Positions 21,108 through 29,790 of a stretch of DNA of 49,479 nucleotides are shown piece by piece (position 1 is the stretch's first letter; the number at the start of each line of letters is the position of its first letter). Made by a program: the position numbers and the translations under genes. The DNA comes from Halomonas organivorans (GTDB lineage: Bacteria > Pseudomonadota > Gammaproteobacteria > Pseudomonadales > Halomonadaceae). Location: positions 1 through 49,479 of the forward strand of contig NZ_JACHXM010000027.1 of NCBI RefSeq assembly GCF_014192055.1, given 5' to 3'. The notes under the pieces were generated by a model. It made no database searches. It had not been told where the DNA came from and worked only from the letters and a program-made list of their open reading frames with translations.

Positions 21108-21181
21108 AGCGGATGGGTCAGACAGCAAGACGCCGGGCTCATAACCCGGAGAAGTCGGTGCAACTCCGGCATCCGCTACCA
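21108..21181 (+). tRNA. Initiator-like tRNA, anticodon CAU
   Basis: A 74-nt cloverleaf can be drawn. Acceptor AGCGGAT pairs with ATCCGCT, then A73 and an encoded CCA. The anticodon arm is CCGGG-CTCATAA-CCCGG and the T arm GTCGG-TGCAACT-CCGGC. The three G-C pairs next to the loop and the CTCATAA loop are those of tRNA-fMet, and the T stem is also the same. Odd points are A1-U72 (bacterial initiators have a mismatch here), G at position 8, a short three-pair D stem without the usual GG, and G55 in the T loop. It may be a divergent or specialised tRNA. Confidence 0.8.
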
Positions 21182-21264
21182 GTTGTTATGCCGCCCGGCG
21201 TCCTCCCCTGTCGCGCCATCCCCGAGGGCGGCTCCCTATTCGTGATGGCGCTGCCTGGCGTCTT

Positions 21265-21283
21265 GCCCCTCGTGCGGGGCTTT
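21265..21283 (+). terminator. Small hairpin between tRNA and lysozyme gene
   Basis: GCCCC (21265-21269) and GGGGC (21276-21280) with TTT after. It is short and may be a processing signal for the tRNA rather than a strong stop. Confidence 0.4.
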
Positions 21284-21298
21284 CTATGTGAGGTGCGC

Positions 21299-21862
21299 AT
21301 GGCGCGTTTGACCCCGACACAAGCTGGCGGGCAGAACGTGCTCGCACTCCTCGATACCCTGGCCCATGCCGAGATCGGAGCCGACATGTTGGCGGCCACC
21401 GACGATGGCTACAACGTCCTGGTCGGTTCCCTGCCGGATGACCTCGACCTGTTCGAGAGCTACGCCGATCACCCGCTGATCGACGGCCCGGCCATCGAGT
21501 ACGCCCCGGGATTGTGGTCCACAGCGGCTGGCCGCTACCAGATCCTGTCCCGCTACTGGCGGCACTATCAGCGGCAGCTTGGGTTGTCTGACTTCGGCCC
21601 CGAGGCGCAGGACCTGTATGCGATCCAGCAGCTGCGTGAGCAGGGCGCTCTGCCAATGATCCAGGCCGGACGCTTCTCGGTCGCCATCGAGCGCTGCCGC
21701 AACATCTGGGCATCTCTGCCGGGTGCCGGGTACGGACAGCACGAGCACAGCCTCGAGGCTCTCGCGCGAGTGTACGTCGCCGCCGGTGGCCAGCTCGAGG
21801 GAGAGGATCGGGATTGGTACGACCGAGTCGCCAAGGCGTTGCCTGGCGAGGGGGCGTCGTGA
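21299..21862 (+). CDS. Endolysin, lambda R-like transglycosylase
   Basis: The 187-residue protein is of the lambda R type (GH104 lytic transglycosylase) and cleaves the glycan chains of peptidoglycan at lysis. Family motifs: LDTLAHAEIG with likely catalytic E25, GYNVLVG, SYADHP, STAAGRYQIL, CRNIWASLPGAGYGQ. There is no signal peptide, so it needs a holin to leave the cytoplasm. ATG 21299 follows GAGG, and the start is supported by the family N-terminus. Confidence 0.92.
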   Translation: MARLTPTQAGGQNVLALLDTLAHAEIGADMLAATDDGYNVLVGSLPDDLDLFESYADHPLIDGPAIEYAPGLWSTAAGRYQILSRYWRHYQRQLGLSDFGPEAQDLYAIQQLREQGALPMIQAGRFSVAIERCRNIWASLPGAGYGQHEHSLEALARVYVAAGGQLEGEDRDWYDRVAKALPGEGAS

Positions 21863-21864
21863 GT

Positions 21865-22215
21865 ATGTCCGAGGTAACCCAGAACGGATCACAGCTCGAC
21901 AGGATCGAGACCTCTCTCGGCGACCTTCGCCAACTGAACGCCCAGATCCTCGACCGCCTCACGCGGATGGAGGAGCGGCAGAACACCCATGCCACCGAGA
22001 TGGGCAAGCTCGAGGCTCGGGTCGATGACCACAGCGACCGCATCCGCGAGTTGGAGCTGCAGGCGGCCGTTGCCAGCAAGACAGGCAAACAGCAGTACCG
22101 CGCTCTGATGGGGCGCTGGTCGGCGCTTGCCGCTGTCGCCATGCTGTTTCTCGGTGCCGCGGCATCCACGGTTGGCAAGGTGCTGGCCGACCTGCTCACC
22201 ACCGGAGGTCAGTGA
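21865..22215 (+). CDS. XhlA-like membrane lysis protein
   Basis: This 116-residue protein has a long coiled-coil N-terminal part (LDRIETSLGDLRQLNAQILD, RLTRMEERQNTHATEMGKLE) and one C-terminal membrane helix (ALAAVAMLFLGAAASTVGKV). That layout is typical of XhlA-type hemolysin/holin accessory proteins. It sits between endolysin and holin. GTG 21859 overlaps the endolysin stop and is an alternative start. Confidence 0.72.
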   Translation: MSEVTQNGSQLDRIETSLGDLRQLNAQILDRLTRMEERQNTHATEMGKLEARVDDHSDRIRELELQAAVASKTGKQQYRALMGRWSALAAVAMLFLGAAASTVGKVLADLLTTGGQ

Positions 22216-22799
22216 TGGACTGGAAGGATGCCGTCGAAGAGGTCGCCAAGGTTGCGCCCGCCGTGGCCACTGCGCTTGGCGGTCCTGCTGCTGGCGGCAT
22301 CACTGCTGGCGCCGCCCGCATGGTCACTGGCTTGCTGGGTGTCGAGAACTCTCCTGAAGGCCTGGCTGGCGCGCTGCAGGACCCGGCGGAGCTGAAGCGC
22401 ATCGACAGCGATCATCGCCTCAAGTTGGAGCAGTTGCGGATGGAAGCCGAGGCGGCGGAGGCTGCCGAGAAGACCGCTCGACTCGCCGAGGTCAACCGCA
22501 CCATCCGCGCCGAGGCGGCCAGCAATGACGCATACGTGCGCCGCTGGCGGCCGACGTTCGGTTACCTAATGGCCCTGGCATGGCTCCTGCAGAGCGGCGC
22601 CATCGGTTGGGCCTTGGTCACCGACCTGTCGCAGGCCGGCGAGATGGCCCAGGCGGTGACCGCTCTCACGCCGATGTGGTCGGTGGCCCTGGCCATCCTC
22701 GGCATCAACGTCCACAAGCGCAGCCAGGACAAGCGAGTGGCTGCCGGTCAGCAGCCCGGCGGGTTCATGGATGCGCTGCGCCTGAAGCGATCGGGCTGA
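22215..22799 (+). CDS. Holin, 3TM type
   Basis: The 194-residue protein matches the phage holin_3TM family: a Gly/Ala-rich amphipathic N-terminus, a charged middle (KLEQLRMEAEAAEAAEKTAR) and a membrane C-terminus starting RRWRPTFGYLMALAWLLQSG, then a second helix (WSVALAILGIN). It would permeabilise the inner membrane. ATG 22215 follows GGAGGT. Confidence 0.82.
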   Translation: MDWKDAVEEVAKVAPAVATALGGPAAGGITAGAARMVTGLLGVENSPEGLAGALQDPAELKRIDSDHRLKLEQLRMEAEAAEAAEKTARLAEVNRTIRAEAASNDAYVRRWRPTFGYLMALAWLLQSGAIGWALVTDLSQAGEMAQAVTALTPMWSVALAILGINVHKRSQDKRVAAGQQPGGFMDALRLKRSG

Positions 22800-22949
22800 A
22801 TCGCTGCCCGCGCGGGCGGCGTCCCGGGGCGGCACCGCGGGTCCTCCCGGGGCCCCCTAAAGGCGTCCACGGGGCCGCAGCATCGCAAATTTCGACAAAT
22901 TTCCGGCATTCCCTGGTCGTCAGCAGTATCAGGTCGAGGATCTATTGCC
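22800..22949. other. Gap before HNH gene, possible cos or packaging region
   Basis: The 150 bp have no gene. The segment GCGGGTCCTCCCGGGG (about 22843-22858) and the following G/C-rich and A/T-rich alternation resemble what often lies ahead of HNH-terS in cos-type phages. No direct evidence of cleavage is visible. Confidence 0.35.
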
Positions 22950-23315
22950 ATGCCAACCAAGCCCCCGCGTCCTTGCCGCGCACCGATGTGCGCCAGCAAG
23001 ACCACCGATAACCATGGCTACTGCGATGCGCATGCTCACCTGGCCGTTGGCTGGAACCAGAAGCGCCAGGCCAAGAGCGGCCGAGGCGGCCGACCCTGGC
23101 GGCGCCAACGGGACCGCATCCTGAGGCGTGACAACGGCCTGTGCCAGCCCTGTTGGCGGGCCGGCCGGGTGACGCCTGCCATCGAGGTAGACCACATCGT
23201 TAATCTGGCTGCTGGAGGCTCTGGCAGCGACGACAACCTCGAGGCCATCTGTGGGCCTTGCCACAAGGCGAAGACCCAGGAGGAGGCCCTGCGGGGCCGA
23301 GGCGACGGCCCCTGA
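22950..23315 (+). CDS. HNH endonuclease of the packaging module
   Basis: The 121-residue protein has the HNH core near residues 60-105: CQPCWRAG, then EVDHIVNLAAGGSGSDDNLE and CGPCHKAK, with zinc-knuckle CxxC pairs and the DH catalytic dyad. Such genes next to terS in HK97-type phages support terminase cleavage at cos. Start ATG 22950. Confidence 0.9.
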   Translation: MPTKPPRPCRAPMCASKTTDNHGYCDAHAHLAVGWNQKRQAKSGRGGRPWRRQRDRILRRDNGLCQPCWRAGRVTPAIEVDHIVNLAAGGSGSDDNLEAICGPCHKAKTQEEALRGRGDGP

Positions 23316-23442
23316 GGGGGAGGGGGGGGTAAATCCCTGGAGCCTCTCGCCAGCGGACACCGACGCTGAGGTCAAATTTTTACACCCGCGAAATTGAAAA
23401 ATCAGGTCGGCGCGAATCGCTCGCAATTGAGAGGCGTTGCAG
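23316..23442. other. G-rich gap before terS, candidate cos
   Basis: After the HNH stop comes a run of G (23317-23332, GGGGGAGGGGGGGG) followed by TAAATCCCTGG. G-rich stretches directly ahead of P27-type terS are common at the packaging site. An A/T-rich stretch lies nearer terS. Site use is inference. Confidence 0.35.
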
Positions 23443-23913
23443 ATGACAAGAGGTCGCAAGCCCAAGCCAAGCCACTTGAAGGCGGTGCAGGGCAACGCCG
23501 GCAAGCGGGCCGTCAATCACGATGAGCCGGAAGGTGATGAGCTGCTCGAGGTGCCGCTGCCCCCGGAGTGGCTGCACCCCTATGGCATCCAGATGTGGGA
23601 GCGCGTCGCACCCTGGCTGGTGAGTAGCAAGATCCTGACCGCCTCCGACGTTCCCAACCTCGAGGCTTACTGCTCGGCCTATGCGCGGTGGCGCCAGTCC
23701 GAGGAGGACATCGCCAAGAACGGCATCGTGGTGCCCGGCATGAACTCCGACGTGAAGAACCCGGCATGCACCGAGGCCAATGCCGCGCTCAAGCAGTTGG
23801 CGATGTTCGGTAGTGCCCTCGGCCTGGACCCCGCTAGCCGAGCGCGCCTGGCAGTGCCGGGCGCGAAGGACGCCAACAACCCCTTCAAGCACCTGGTGGG
23901 CAAGAAGCGATGA
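23443..23913 (+). CDS. terS: Terminase small subunit, P27 family
   Basis: The 156-residue protein begins MTRGRKPKPSHLKAVQGNAG and KR, the mark of P27-type small terminases, followed by a helical DNA-recognition core (GIQMWERVAPWLVSSKILTA). It binds the packaging site and recruits TerL. ATG 23443 is preferred over TTG 23437, with AGG at good distance. Confidence 0.9.
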   Translation: MTRGRKPKPSHLKAVQGNAGKRAVNHDEPEGDELLEVPLPPEWLHPYGIQMWERVAPWLVSSKILTASDVPNLEAYCSAYARWRQSEEDIAKNGIVVPGMNSDVKNPACTEANAALKQLAMFGSALGLDPASRARLAVPGAKDANNPFKHLVGKKR

Positions 23914-23919
23914 GACTCC

Positions 23920-25635
23920 ATGGCCAGCTACCCCAACGTCAACGCCGCGAACAAGTACGCCCGGGACGTAGTGGCTGGCCGGATACCGGCGTGCAAGGAG
24001 GTCCGGCAGGCTTGCCAGCGCCATCTGGACGATCTCAAGGCAGCGAAGTCCCGGTCCAATCCGTACCGGTTCGACCGCGACGCCGCTGAACACGCATGCG
24101 TCTTCATCCAGCTGCTGCCTCACACCAAGGGGCGCTGGGCGCGCGAGAAACAGCTGGTCTCCTTGGAGCCCTGGCAGCTGTTCATCGTCTGCGCCATCTT
24201 CGGTTGGCTGAAGAAGAAGAGCGGGCTGCGGCGGTTCAGCGAGGCCTACATCGAGGTCGAGCGCAAGAACGGCAAGTCGGTGCTGGCCGCGGCCATCGCC
24301 AACTACATGCTGTGTGCCGATGGCGAATACGGCGCCGAGGTCTACTGCGGGGCGACCACCGAGAAGCAGGCCTGGGAGGTGTTCCGCCCGGCCCGGCTGA
24401 TGCTCAACAAGTCGCCGGCCCTGGTCAGTGCGGCCGGCATCGAGGTGATGGCCAAGAACATCTCGATCCCGGAGGACGGCAGCCGCCTCGAGCCGCTGAT
24501 CGGTGACCCCGGCGACGGCTCATCGCCGAGCTGCTCGCTGGTCGATGAGTTCCACGAGCACCAGAGCCCGAACCTCTACGACACCATGCTCACCGGCATG
24601 GGCGCCCGCGATCAGCCGCTGATGTTTATCATCACCACCGCGGGCTTCAACCTGGCGGGGCCGTGCTACGACAAGCGTCGCCAGGTACAGCAGATGCTCG
24701 ACGGGGCACTGCCCAACGACGAGCTGTTCGGGATCATCTACACCATTGACGCTGGGGACGACTGGCAGGACCCGGCAGTGCTGCGCAAGGCCAACCCGAA
24801 CTTCGGGGTCTCGGTCAGCGAGGAGTTTCTCCTCAAGGCCCAGCGGGACGCCATCCGCTATCCGAGCCGCCAGAACAGCTTCCTGACCAAGCACCTCAAC
24901 GTCTGGGTCAGCGCACGCACGGCCTGGCTGAACATGGCGCAGTGGCATGCGGTCGGCGACCCCTCGCTGAAGATCGAGGATTTCATCGGTAAGCCCTGCT
25001 GGCTGGGCGTCGACCTGGCCAGCAAGACCGACATCGCCGCCATCGCGCTGCTGTTCCGGGATGAAGTCGAGGACAAGAAGGGGCGAATGAAAACGCGCTG
25101 GACGGTCTTCGTGCGCAGCTACTTGCCCGAGGGTGCCGTCGAGCGAGCCAGCCACAACCGCGCGGCCTACGAGAGCTGGGTGAACAGTGGCGACTTGATC
25201 ACCACCGATGGAGAGGAGCTCGACTTCGAGGTCATCCGCGAGGACATCAAGGACCTCGCCGGTCTCTTCGAGATCCAGGAGATCGCTTACGACCCCTGGC
25301 GCGCCACCCAACTGGCCCACCAGCTGATGAGCGATGGCGCCGAGATCATCGAGTTCCGCAACACCGTGCAGAACATGAGCCCGGCCATGCGCGAGATGGA
25401 GGCCGCCATCACCGGCGGGCGCTGGCGTCATGCCTGCGATCCGGTACTGACGTGGATGGCCAGCAACGTGGTCGCCAAGGCCGACGCCAAGGACAACATC
25501 TACCCGCGCAAGGAAAAGCCCGAGCAGAAGATCGACGGCATCATCGCCATCCTCATGGCGCTGGGCCGGGCGGTGCTCACCGAAGGCCAAGAGCCAGAAA
25601 AATCCATCTACGACACAACGGACGTCACATGCTGA
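23920..25635 (+). CDS. terL: Terminase large subunit
   Basis: The 571-residue packaging motor has an N-terminal ATPase with Walker A VERKNGKS (113-120) and Walker B SLVDE (206-210). The C-terminal RNase H-like nuclease has metal ligands at GVDLASKTD (about 364) and later Asp residues. It cuts concatemers and pumps DNA into the procapsid. Length is normal. The stop overlaps the next small gene. Confidence 0.95.
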   Translation: MASYPNVNAANKYARDVVAGRIPACKEVRQACQRHLDDLKAAKSRSNPYRFDRDAAEHACVFIQLLPHTKGRWAREKQLVSLEPWQLFIVCAIFGWLKKKSGLRRFSEAYIEVERKNGKSVLAAAIANYMLCADGEYGAEVYCGATTEKQAWEVFRPARLMLNKSPALVSAAGIEVMAKNISIPEDGSRLEPLIGDPGDGSSPSCSLVDEFHEHQSPNLYDTMLTGMGARDQPLMFIITTAGFNLAGPCYDKRRQVQQMLDGALPNDELFGIIYTIDAGDDWQDPAVLRKANPNFGVSVSEEFLLKAQRDAIRYPSRQNSFLTKHLNVWVSARTAWLNMAQWHAVGDPSLKIEDFIGKPCWLGVDLASKTDIAAIALLFRDEVEDKKGRMKTRWTVFVRSYLPEGAVERASHNRAAYESWVNSGDLITTDGEELDFEVIREDIKDLAGLFEIQEIAYDPWRATQLAHQLMSDGAEIIEFRNTVQNMSPAMREMEAAITGGRWRHACDPVLTWMASNVVAKADAKDNIYPRKEKPEQKIDGIIAILMALGRAVLTEGQEPEKSIYDTTDVTC

Positions 25636-25811
25636 TCAATATTCTCACGCTCCTGGTCGGCATCGTGGGTGCCGCCCTGGTGGCCTATGGCGCCTGGCTG
25701 GTCCTGCCCGCCGCCGGATACATCACCGGTGGAACGCTGTGTCTGGTCTGGTCTTGCCTGGTTTCTCGGGCCGCCGCCCGCCGGCAGCCTGCCGGTGAGG
25801 GGGGCAGCTGA
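25629..25811 (+). CDS. Small two-helix membrane protein
   Basis: The 60-residue protein MLINILTLLVGIVGAALVAY has two hydrophobic helices (residues about 3-24 and 26-46) and a basic tail. It overlaps terL by 7 bp and the portal start (TGATG). Its conserved place between terL and portal suggests a real but unknown role. Confidence 0.68.
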   Translation: MLINILTLLVGIVGAALVAYGAWLVLPAAGYITGGTLCLVWSCLVSRAAARRQPAGEGGS

Positions 25812-27082
25812 TGTTCTGGCCTGGCCTCTTCACCAGCACCGCCGCCGGTGGCCATCCGCGCAAGGGCGCCGACTGGACCGGCTGGGTCAGCTCCGTGGCT
25901 GGCCGCCAGACCAAGGCCGGCACCATGGTCAACACCGAGACCGCCATGGCCGTCTCGGCGCTGCGCGCCTGCGTCACCCTGCTGGCCGAATCGGTGGCCC
26001 AACTGCCCTGCGAGCTGTATCGCCGGGACGCCAACGGCGGCCGTGATCGCGCCATCGATCACCCGCTGTACGACGTGGTGCATAGCGCCCCCAACCGTAA
26101 GGACACCTCGTTCGAGTATTACGAGCAGGGCATCGGCTCGCTGGCGCTGGAGGGCAACGAGTTCTCGCTGATCGAGCGTGACGGCGCTGGCTACCCCCGC
26201 GAGCTGATCCCCGTGCACCCCAAGAAGGTGCGCGTGCTCAAGGGGCCGGACGGCATGCCCTACTACGAGCTGCTCGACCTCAACGAGGTCCTGCCGATGC
26301 GCATGGTCCACCACGTCAAGGCCTTTTCGGTGGATGGCTTCGTCGGGCTTTCGCCGATCGCCACCAACGCCGATGCTATCGGGCTGGCGCTGGCCACCGA
26401 GCAACACGCCGCCGCGGTGTTCCAGCGCGGCACCACCATGTCCGGGGTCATCCAGCGCCCGAGGGAAGCGCCTCCGATCGAAGACCAGGCCAAGGTTGAC
26501 CGCCTGTTGGAGAAGTTCGCCGAGAAGCACTCAGGATTGCGCAACATGTTCTCGGTCGCGCTGCTGCAGGAGGGCATGGAGTACAAGCAGCTGGCCATGG
26601 ATAACGAGAAGGCCCAGCTGCTCGAGTCGCGCAATTTCGGCGTCATCGAGGTGTGCCGGCTGTACAAGGTGCCCCCGCACATGGTCCAGCAGCTCGACAA
26701 GGCGACCTTTAACAACATCGAGCACCAGGGCCTGCAGTTCGTGATCTTCACCCTGCTGCCGTGGATCAAGCGCAAAGAGGCCGCCATGATGCGCGACCTC
26801 CTGCTGCCGGAGGAGCGCAAGAACCTCTACATCGAGTTTAACGTCCAGGGCCTTCTGCGTGGCGACCAGAAGAGCCGCTACGAGGCCTACGCCCTTGGCC
26901 GCCAGTGGGGTTGGCTGTCGGTCAACGACATCCGTCGGCTGGAGAACATGCCGCCGATCCCCGGCGGAAATCGCTACCTCACGCCCATGAACATGACCGA
27001 CGCCGGAAAGGCTGGCGAAAGCCTGAACGCCACCCCCGAGCAGCTCCAGGAGATCGAGGAGATCCTATGTCGCACGCCATGA
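25811..27082 (+). CDS. Portal protein, HK97 family
   Basis: The 423-residue portal shows typical HK97 features: AMAVSALRACVTLLAESVAQ and LPCELYRR, HPLYDVVHSAPN, then LIPVHPKKVRVLK and the later EVCRLYKVPPHMVQQLDKAT. Twelve copies form the DNA channel at one vertex. The start has GGGGG upstream. Confidence 0.94.
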   Translation: MFWPGLFTSTAAGGHPRKGADWTGWVSSVAGRQTKAGTMVNTETAMAVSALRACVTLLAESVAQLPCELYRRDANGGRDRAIDHPLYDVVHSAPNRKDTSFEYYEQGIGSLALEGNEFSLIERDGAGYPRELIPVHPKKVRVLKGPDGMPYYELLDLNEVLPMRMVHHVKAFSVDGFVGLSPIATNADAIGLALATEQHAAAVFQRGTTMSGVIQRPREAPPIEDQAKVDRLLEKFAEKHSGLRNMFSVALLQEGMEYKQLAMDNEKAQLLESRNFGVIEVCRLYKVPPHMVQQLDKATFNNIEHQGLQFVIFTLLPWIKRKEAAMMRDLLLPEERKNLYIEFNVQGLLRGDQKSRYEAYALGRQWGWLSVNDIRRLENMPPIPGGNRYLTPMNMTDAGKAGESLNATPEQLQEIEEILCRTP

Positions 27083-28035
27083 TCAACTACCCGCACGTCG
27101 CGTCGATGGTGTTCGACACACCCCTCTACGCGACCCCGACTCTAGTGCAGGCGGTGCGCTCCGTGCTCGAGCCGCGCCTGCTGGGTCGTGTCACGGATCT
27201 CCCGGAGACTCTGGGCCAGAACCAGGGTCTGCCGAAAGGCCCGGCCATGGCGCATGACCCTGAAGAACGGGAGATGCATAACCTCAAGGTGGTGGGCCGG
27301 CTGGCCATCATCCCGGTGCACGGCGTACTGGTCGCCCGTCGCGGCCAGATCAACGGCGCCTGCGAGGAGATCCTCAGCTACGAGCGGCTGCGCACCCAGA
27401 TCAATGCCGCCCTCAAGCACGAGCTGGTCGAAGAGATCGTGCTCGATTTCCACACCGGCGGCGGCCAGGCCATGGGCTGCAAGGAACTGGCCGACTTCAT
27501 CCGGGCCAGCACCACCGTCAAGCCGATCACCGCGCTGGTCAACTTCGCCGCCTACTCGGCCGGCTACTTCCTGGCCGCGGCCTGCTCGCGGATCGTCGCC
27601 AGCCCCACCGCCGGCGTCGGCTCAATCGGTGTGATCATCGAGACCTATGAGGTCAGCCGCATGGAAGAGGCCATGGGTATCACCTTCAACACCTACTTCC
27701 GCGGCGACCACAAGAACGACCTCACGCCCCACGCGCCGATCACCGACCAGGCCGAGCAGGAGATCAACCTCAAGCTCGACAACGCCTACGCCATGTTCAC
27801 CGAGTCGGTGGCCGAGTACCGCGGACTCGCTGTGGCCGACGTCATCGCCACCCAGGCGCGGCTCTACGACCCGGAGGCCGCGCTCTCCGCCCGGTTGATC
27901 GACGAGATCGCCCCGGCTCAGGACGCCCTGGACAGCATCGCACAGGCCTATGCCGGCTCCAGCTCCCGTTCATCCCAGTCAAGTCGCAGCATCCGGGCGC
28001 AAGCCCGGGCGCTCGACGCCAGCTGTCGGCTCTAG
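27067..28035 (+). CDS. Prohead protease, S49 (SppA-like)
   Basis: The 322-residue protein has the S49 protease fold: LAIIPVHGVLVAR, FHTGGGQAMGCKE, the serine nucleophile region FAAYSAGYFLAAACSRI, and GVGSIGVI. It matures the procapsid, probably cutting the delta region of the capsid protein. ATG 27067 lies inside the portal 3' end behind GGAG. The Ser/Arg-rich C-terminal tail is probably disordered. Confidence 0.9.
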   Translation: MSHAMINYPHVASMVFDTPLYATPTLVQAVRSVLEPRLLGRVTDLPETLGQNQGLPKGPAMAHDPEEREMHNLKVVGRLAIIPVHGVLVARRGQINGACEEILSYERLRTQINAALKHELVEEIVLDFHTGGGQAMGCKELADFIRASTTVKPITALVNFAAYSAGYFLAAACSRIVASPTAGVGSIGVIIETYEVSRMEEAMGITFNTYFRGDHKNDLTPHAPITDQAEQEINLKLDNAYAMFTESVAEYRGLAVADVIATQARLYDPEAALSARLIDEIAPAQDALDSIAQAYAGSSSRSSQSSRSIRAQARALDASCRL

Positions 28036-28057
28036 CCACGCGGCGGAGCGACACCCC

Positions 28058-28084
28058 AAAGGCGGCCCACGGGCCGCCTTTTCT
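28058..28084 (+). terminator. Hairpin between protease and capsid genes
   Basis: AAAGGCGGCCC (28058-28068) and GGGCCGCCTTT (28071-28081) plus another T form an 11-bp stem. It may be a partial terminator or an mRNA end or processing site that sets the capsid message apart. Confidence 0.65.
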
Positions 28085-28108
28085 GTGCCCAACCCAAGAG
28101 GACGCATC

Positions 28109-29428
28109 ATGTACGACATCGAGAAACTCCGCCGCCAGCGCGCCGAGATCAACGCCCAGGTGCAGGAGCTGGCCAAGCTGGAGGCCGAGAACGGCGAACT
28201 GACTGCCGAACAGCTCGAGCAGTTCGAACAGCTCTCCACCCAGTTCGAAGAACTGACCACCAAGCTGGAGCGCGCCGAGCGCACCGAGCGCATGAACGCC
28301 ACCGCCTCACAGCCGGTCGAGACCTACGCCGGAAGCCAGGCAGGGCAGGGCGGCAACGGCGCCCCGGCGGTGCACGTCAAGCCCGAGCTCAAGCAGTACA
28401 CCGGTGCCACCGCGGCGCGCATGGCCATGGCCGTCGCCGCTGGCCGCGGCGACATGCAGATCGCGGCCCAGTTCGCCCGCAACGAGATCGGCGACAACGA
28501 CGTGGCCATGGCGGTGGAAACCTCCGCCGGCTCCGGTGGCTCGCTGGTGCCGCAGAACATGCACGACGAGATCATCGAGCTGCTGCGCCCGAAGACCATC
28601 GTGCGCTCGCTGGGCGCCCAGACCATGCCGCTGCCCAACGGCAACCTCAGCCTGCCGCGCATGGCCTCCGGTGCCACCTCCAGCTACGTGGGCGAGGGCA
28701 GTGATGTGCTGGCCAGCGAAGGCAGCACCGACGACGTCGCGCTGAACGCCAAGACCATGATCACCCTGGTGCCGTTCTCCAACCAGTTGATCGGTCGTGC
28801 CGGCTTCAACGTCGAGCAGCTGTTCCTCAACGACATGCTGGCCAGCATGGCGGTGCGCGAGGACAAGGCCTTCCTGCGTGACGATGGCTCCAGCGACACC
28901 CCCACCGGCTTCGGTCCGATCTGCGTGGCCGAAGGGCGCGTGGTGCCCTGGAGCGGCACCGTCGACCTGGATGGCATCGATGCCTATCTCGATAGCCTGA
29001 TCCTGACGCTGATGGAGAGCGACAGCCTGCTGATCACCCCAGGATGGGGGCTGTCACCGCGCACCTACATGAAGCTGTTCGGCCTGCGCGACGGCAACGG
29101 CAACAAGGTCTACCCCGAGATGGCTCAAGGTGAGCTCAAGGGCTGGCCGATCAAGCACACCACCACCATCCCCAACAACCTCGACACCTCCGGGTCGGGC
29201 AACAGCAACGAGAGCGAGATCTACTTCGCCGACTGGAACGACGTGGTGATCGGCGAAAGCGACACCATGACCATCGATTTCAGCCGCGAGGCCACCTACA
29301 AGGACGCCGCCGACAACCTGGTCAGCGCCTTCTCGCGCAACCAGTCGCTGCTGCGCGTGGTGAAGGAGCACGACATCGCCTTCCGCCACCCCGAAGGCCT
29401 GGTGCTGGGTACCGAGGTGCCGTGGTAA
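28109..29428 (+). CDS. Major capsid protein, HK97 fold
   Basis: The 439-residue protein starts MYDIEKLRRQRAEINAQVQE with a coiled-coil N-terminus (about 1-60), the delta or scaffold domain removed by the protease. The HK97 body follows: GGSLVPQNMHDEIIELLRPK, VPFSNQLIGRAGFNVEQLFL, REDKAFLRDDGSSDTPTGF. ATG 28109 has GAGGA. Length fits the family. Confidence 0.94.
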   Translation: MYDIEKLRRQRAEINAQVQELAKLEAENGELTAEQLEQFEQLSTQFEELTTKLERAERTERMNATASQPVETYAGSQAGQGGNGAPAVHVKPELKQYTGATAARMAMAVAAGRGDMQIAAQFARNEIGDNDVAMAVETSAGSGGSLVPQNMHDEIIELLRPKTIVRSLGAQTMPLPNGNLSLPRMASGATSSYVGEGSDVLASEGSTDDVALNAKTMITLVPFSNQLIGRAGFNVEQLFLNDMLASMAVREDKAFLRDDGSSDTPTGFGPICVAEGRVVPWSGTVDLDGIDAYLDSLILTLMESDSLLITPGWGLSPRTYMKLFGLRDGNGNKVYPEMAQGELKGWPIKHTTTIPNNLDTSGSGNSNESEIYFADWNDVVIGESDTMTIDFSREATYKDAADNLVSAFSRNQSLLRVVKEHDIAFRHPEGLVLGTEVPW

Positions 29429-29449
29429 GCGCCGACCGTCACGCCTGAC

Positions 29450-29480
29450 ACCGCCCGCCACTCGGCGGGCGGCGTTGTTT
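29450..29480 (+). terminator. Hairpin after the capsid gene
   Basis: CGCCCGCC and GGCGGGCG around a four-base loop, then GCGTTGTTT. It is a plausible partial terminator after the highly expressed capsid gene. Confidence 0.6.
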
Positions 29481-29508
29481 GCAGACCTTCATTCACAGGA
29501 GCCATCCC

Positions 29509-29739
29509 ATGGCCGAGCAAAAATCCAAGCTGATCTCGATGACCTTCCGCAAGCCCTGGCACCGCTACGCCAAGGGCGACCGCGCCGGCTTCGAGCCCGA
29601 GCGCGCCAAGCAGCTCGAGGAGCGCAAGATCGCCGTACCCACCGCCAAGGCCAAGGAAGACGCCAAGGCCTCGAGCGGCCAGGCCGGCGGCGGCCAGAAG
29701 CCCGCCGCCAAAGGCACCGAAGGCGCCGACAAGACCTGA
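29509..29739 (+). CDS. Small Lys/Ala-rich head protein
   Basis: The 76-residue protein MAEQKSKLISMTFRKPWHRY has an N-terminal compact region (KPWHRYAKGDRAGFEPERAK) and a disordered Lys/Ala/Gly-rich tail. It lies between capsid and connector genes and has AGGAG. Such proteins occur in the head modules of related phages, with unknown role. Confidence 0.72.
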   Translation: MAEQKSKLISMTFRKPWHRYAKGDRAGFEPERAKQLEERKIAVPTAKAKEDAKASSGQAGGGQKPAAKGTEGADKT

Positions 29740-29790
29740 CCCACCCGCGGCCAAGGACGGCCGCCCCCTATTCCCTGACCGAGACCCGCG

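Noticed and set aside
23437..23442. TTG start for terS
   Set aside because: ATG 23443 has better SD distance and gives the usual family N-terminus.
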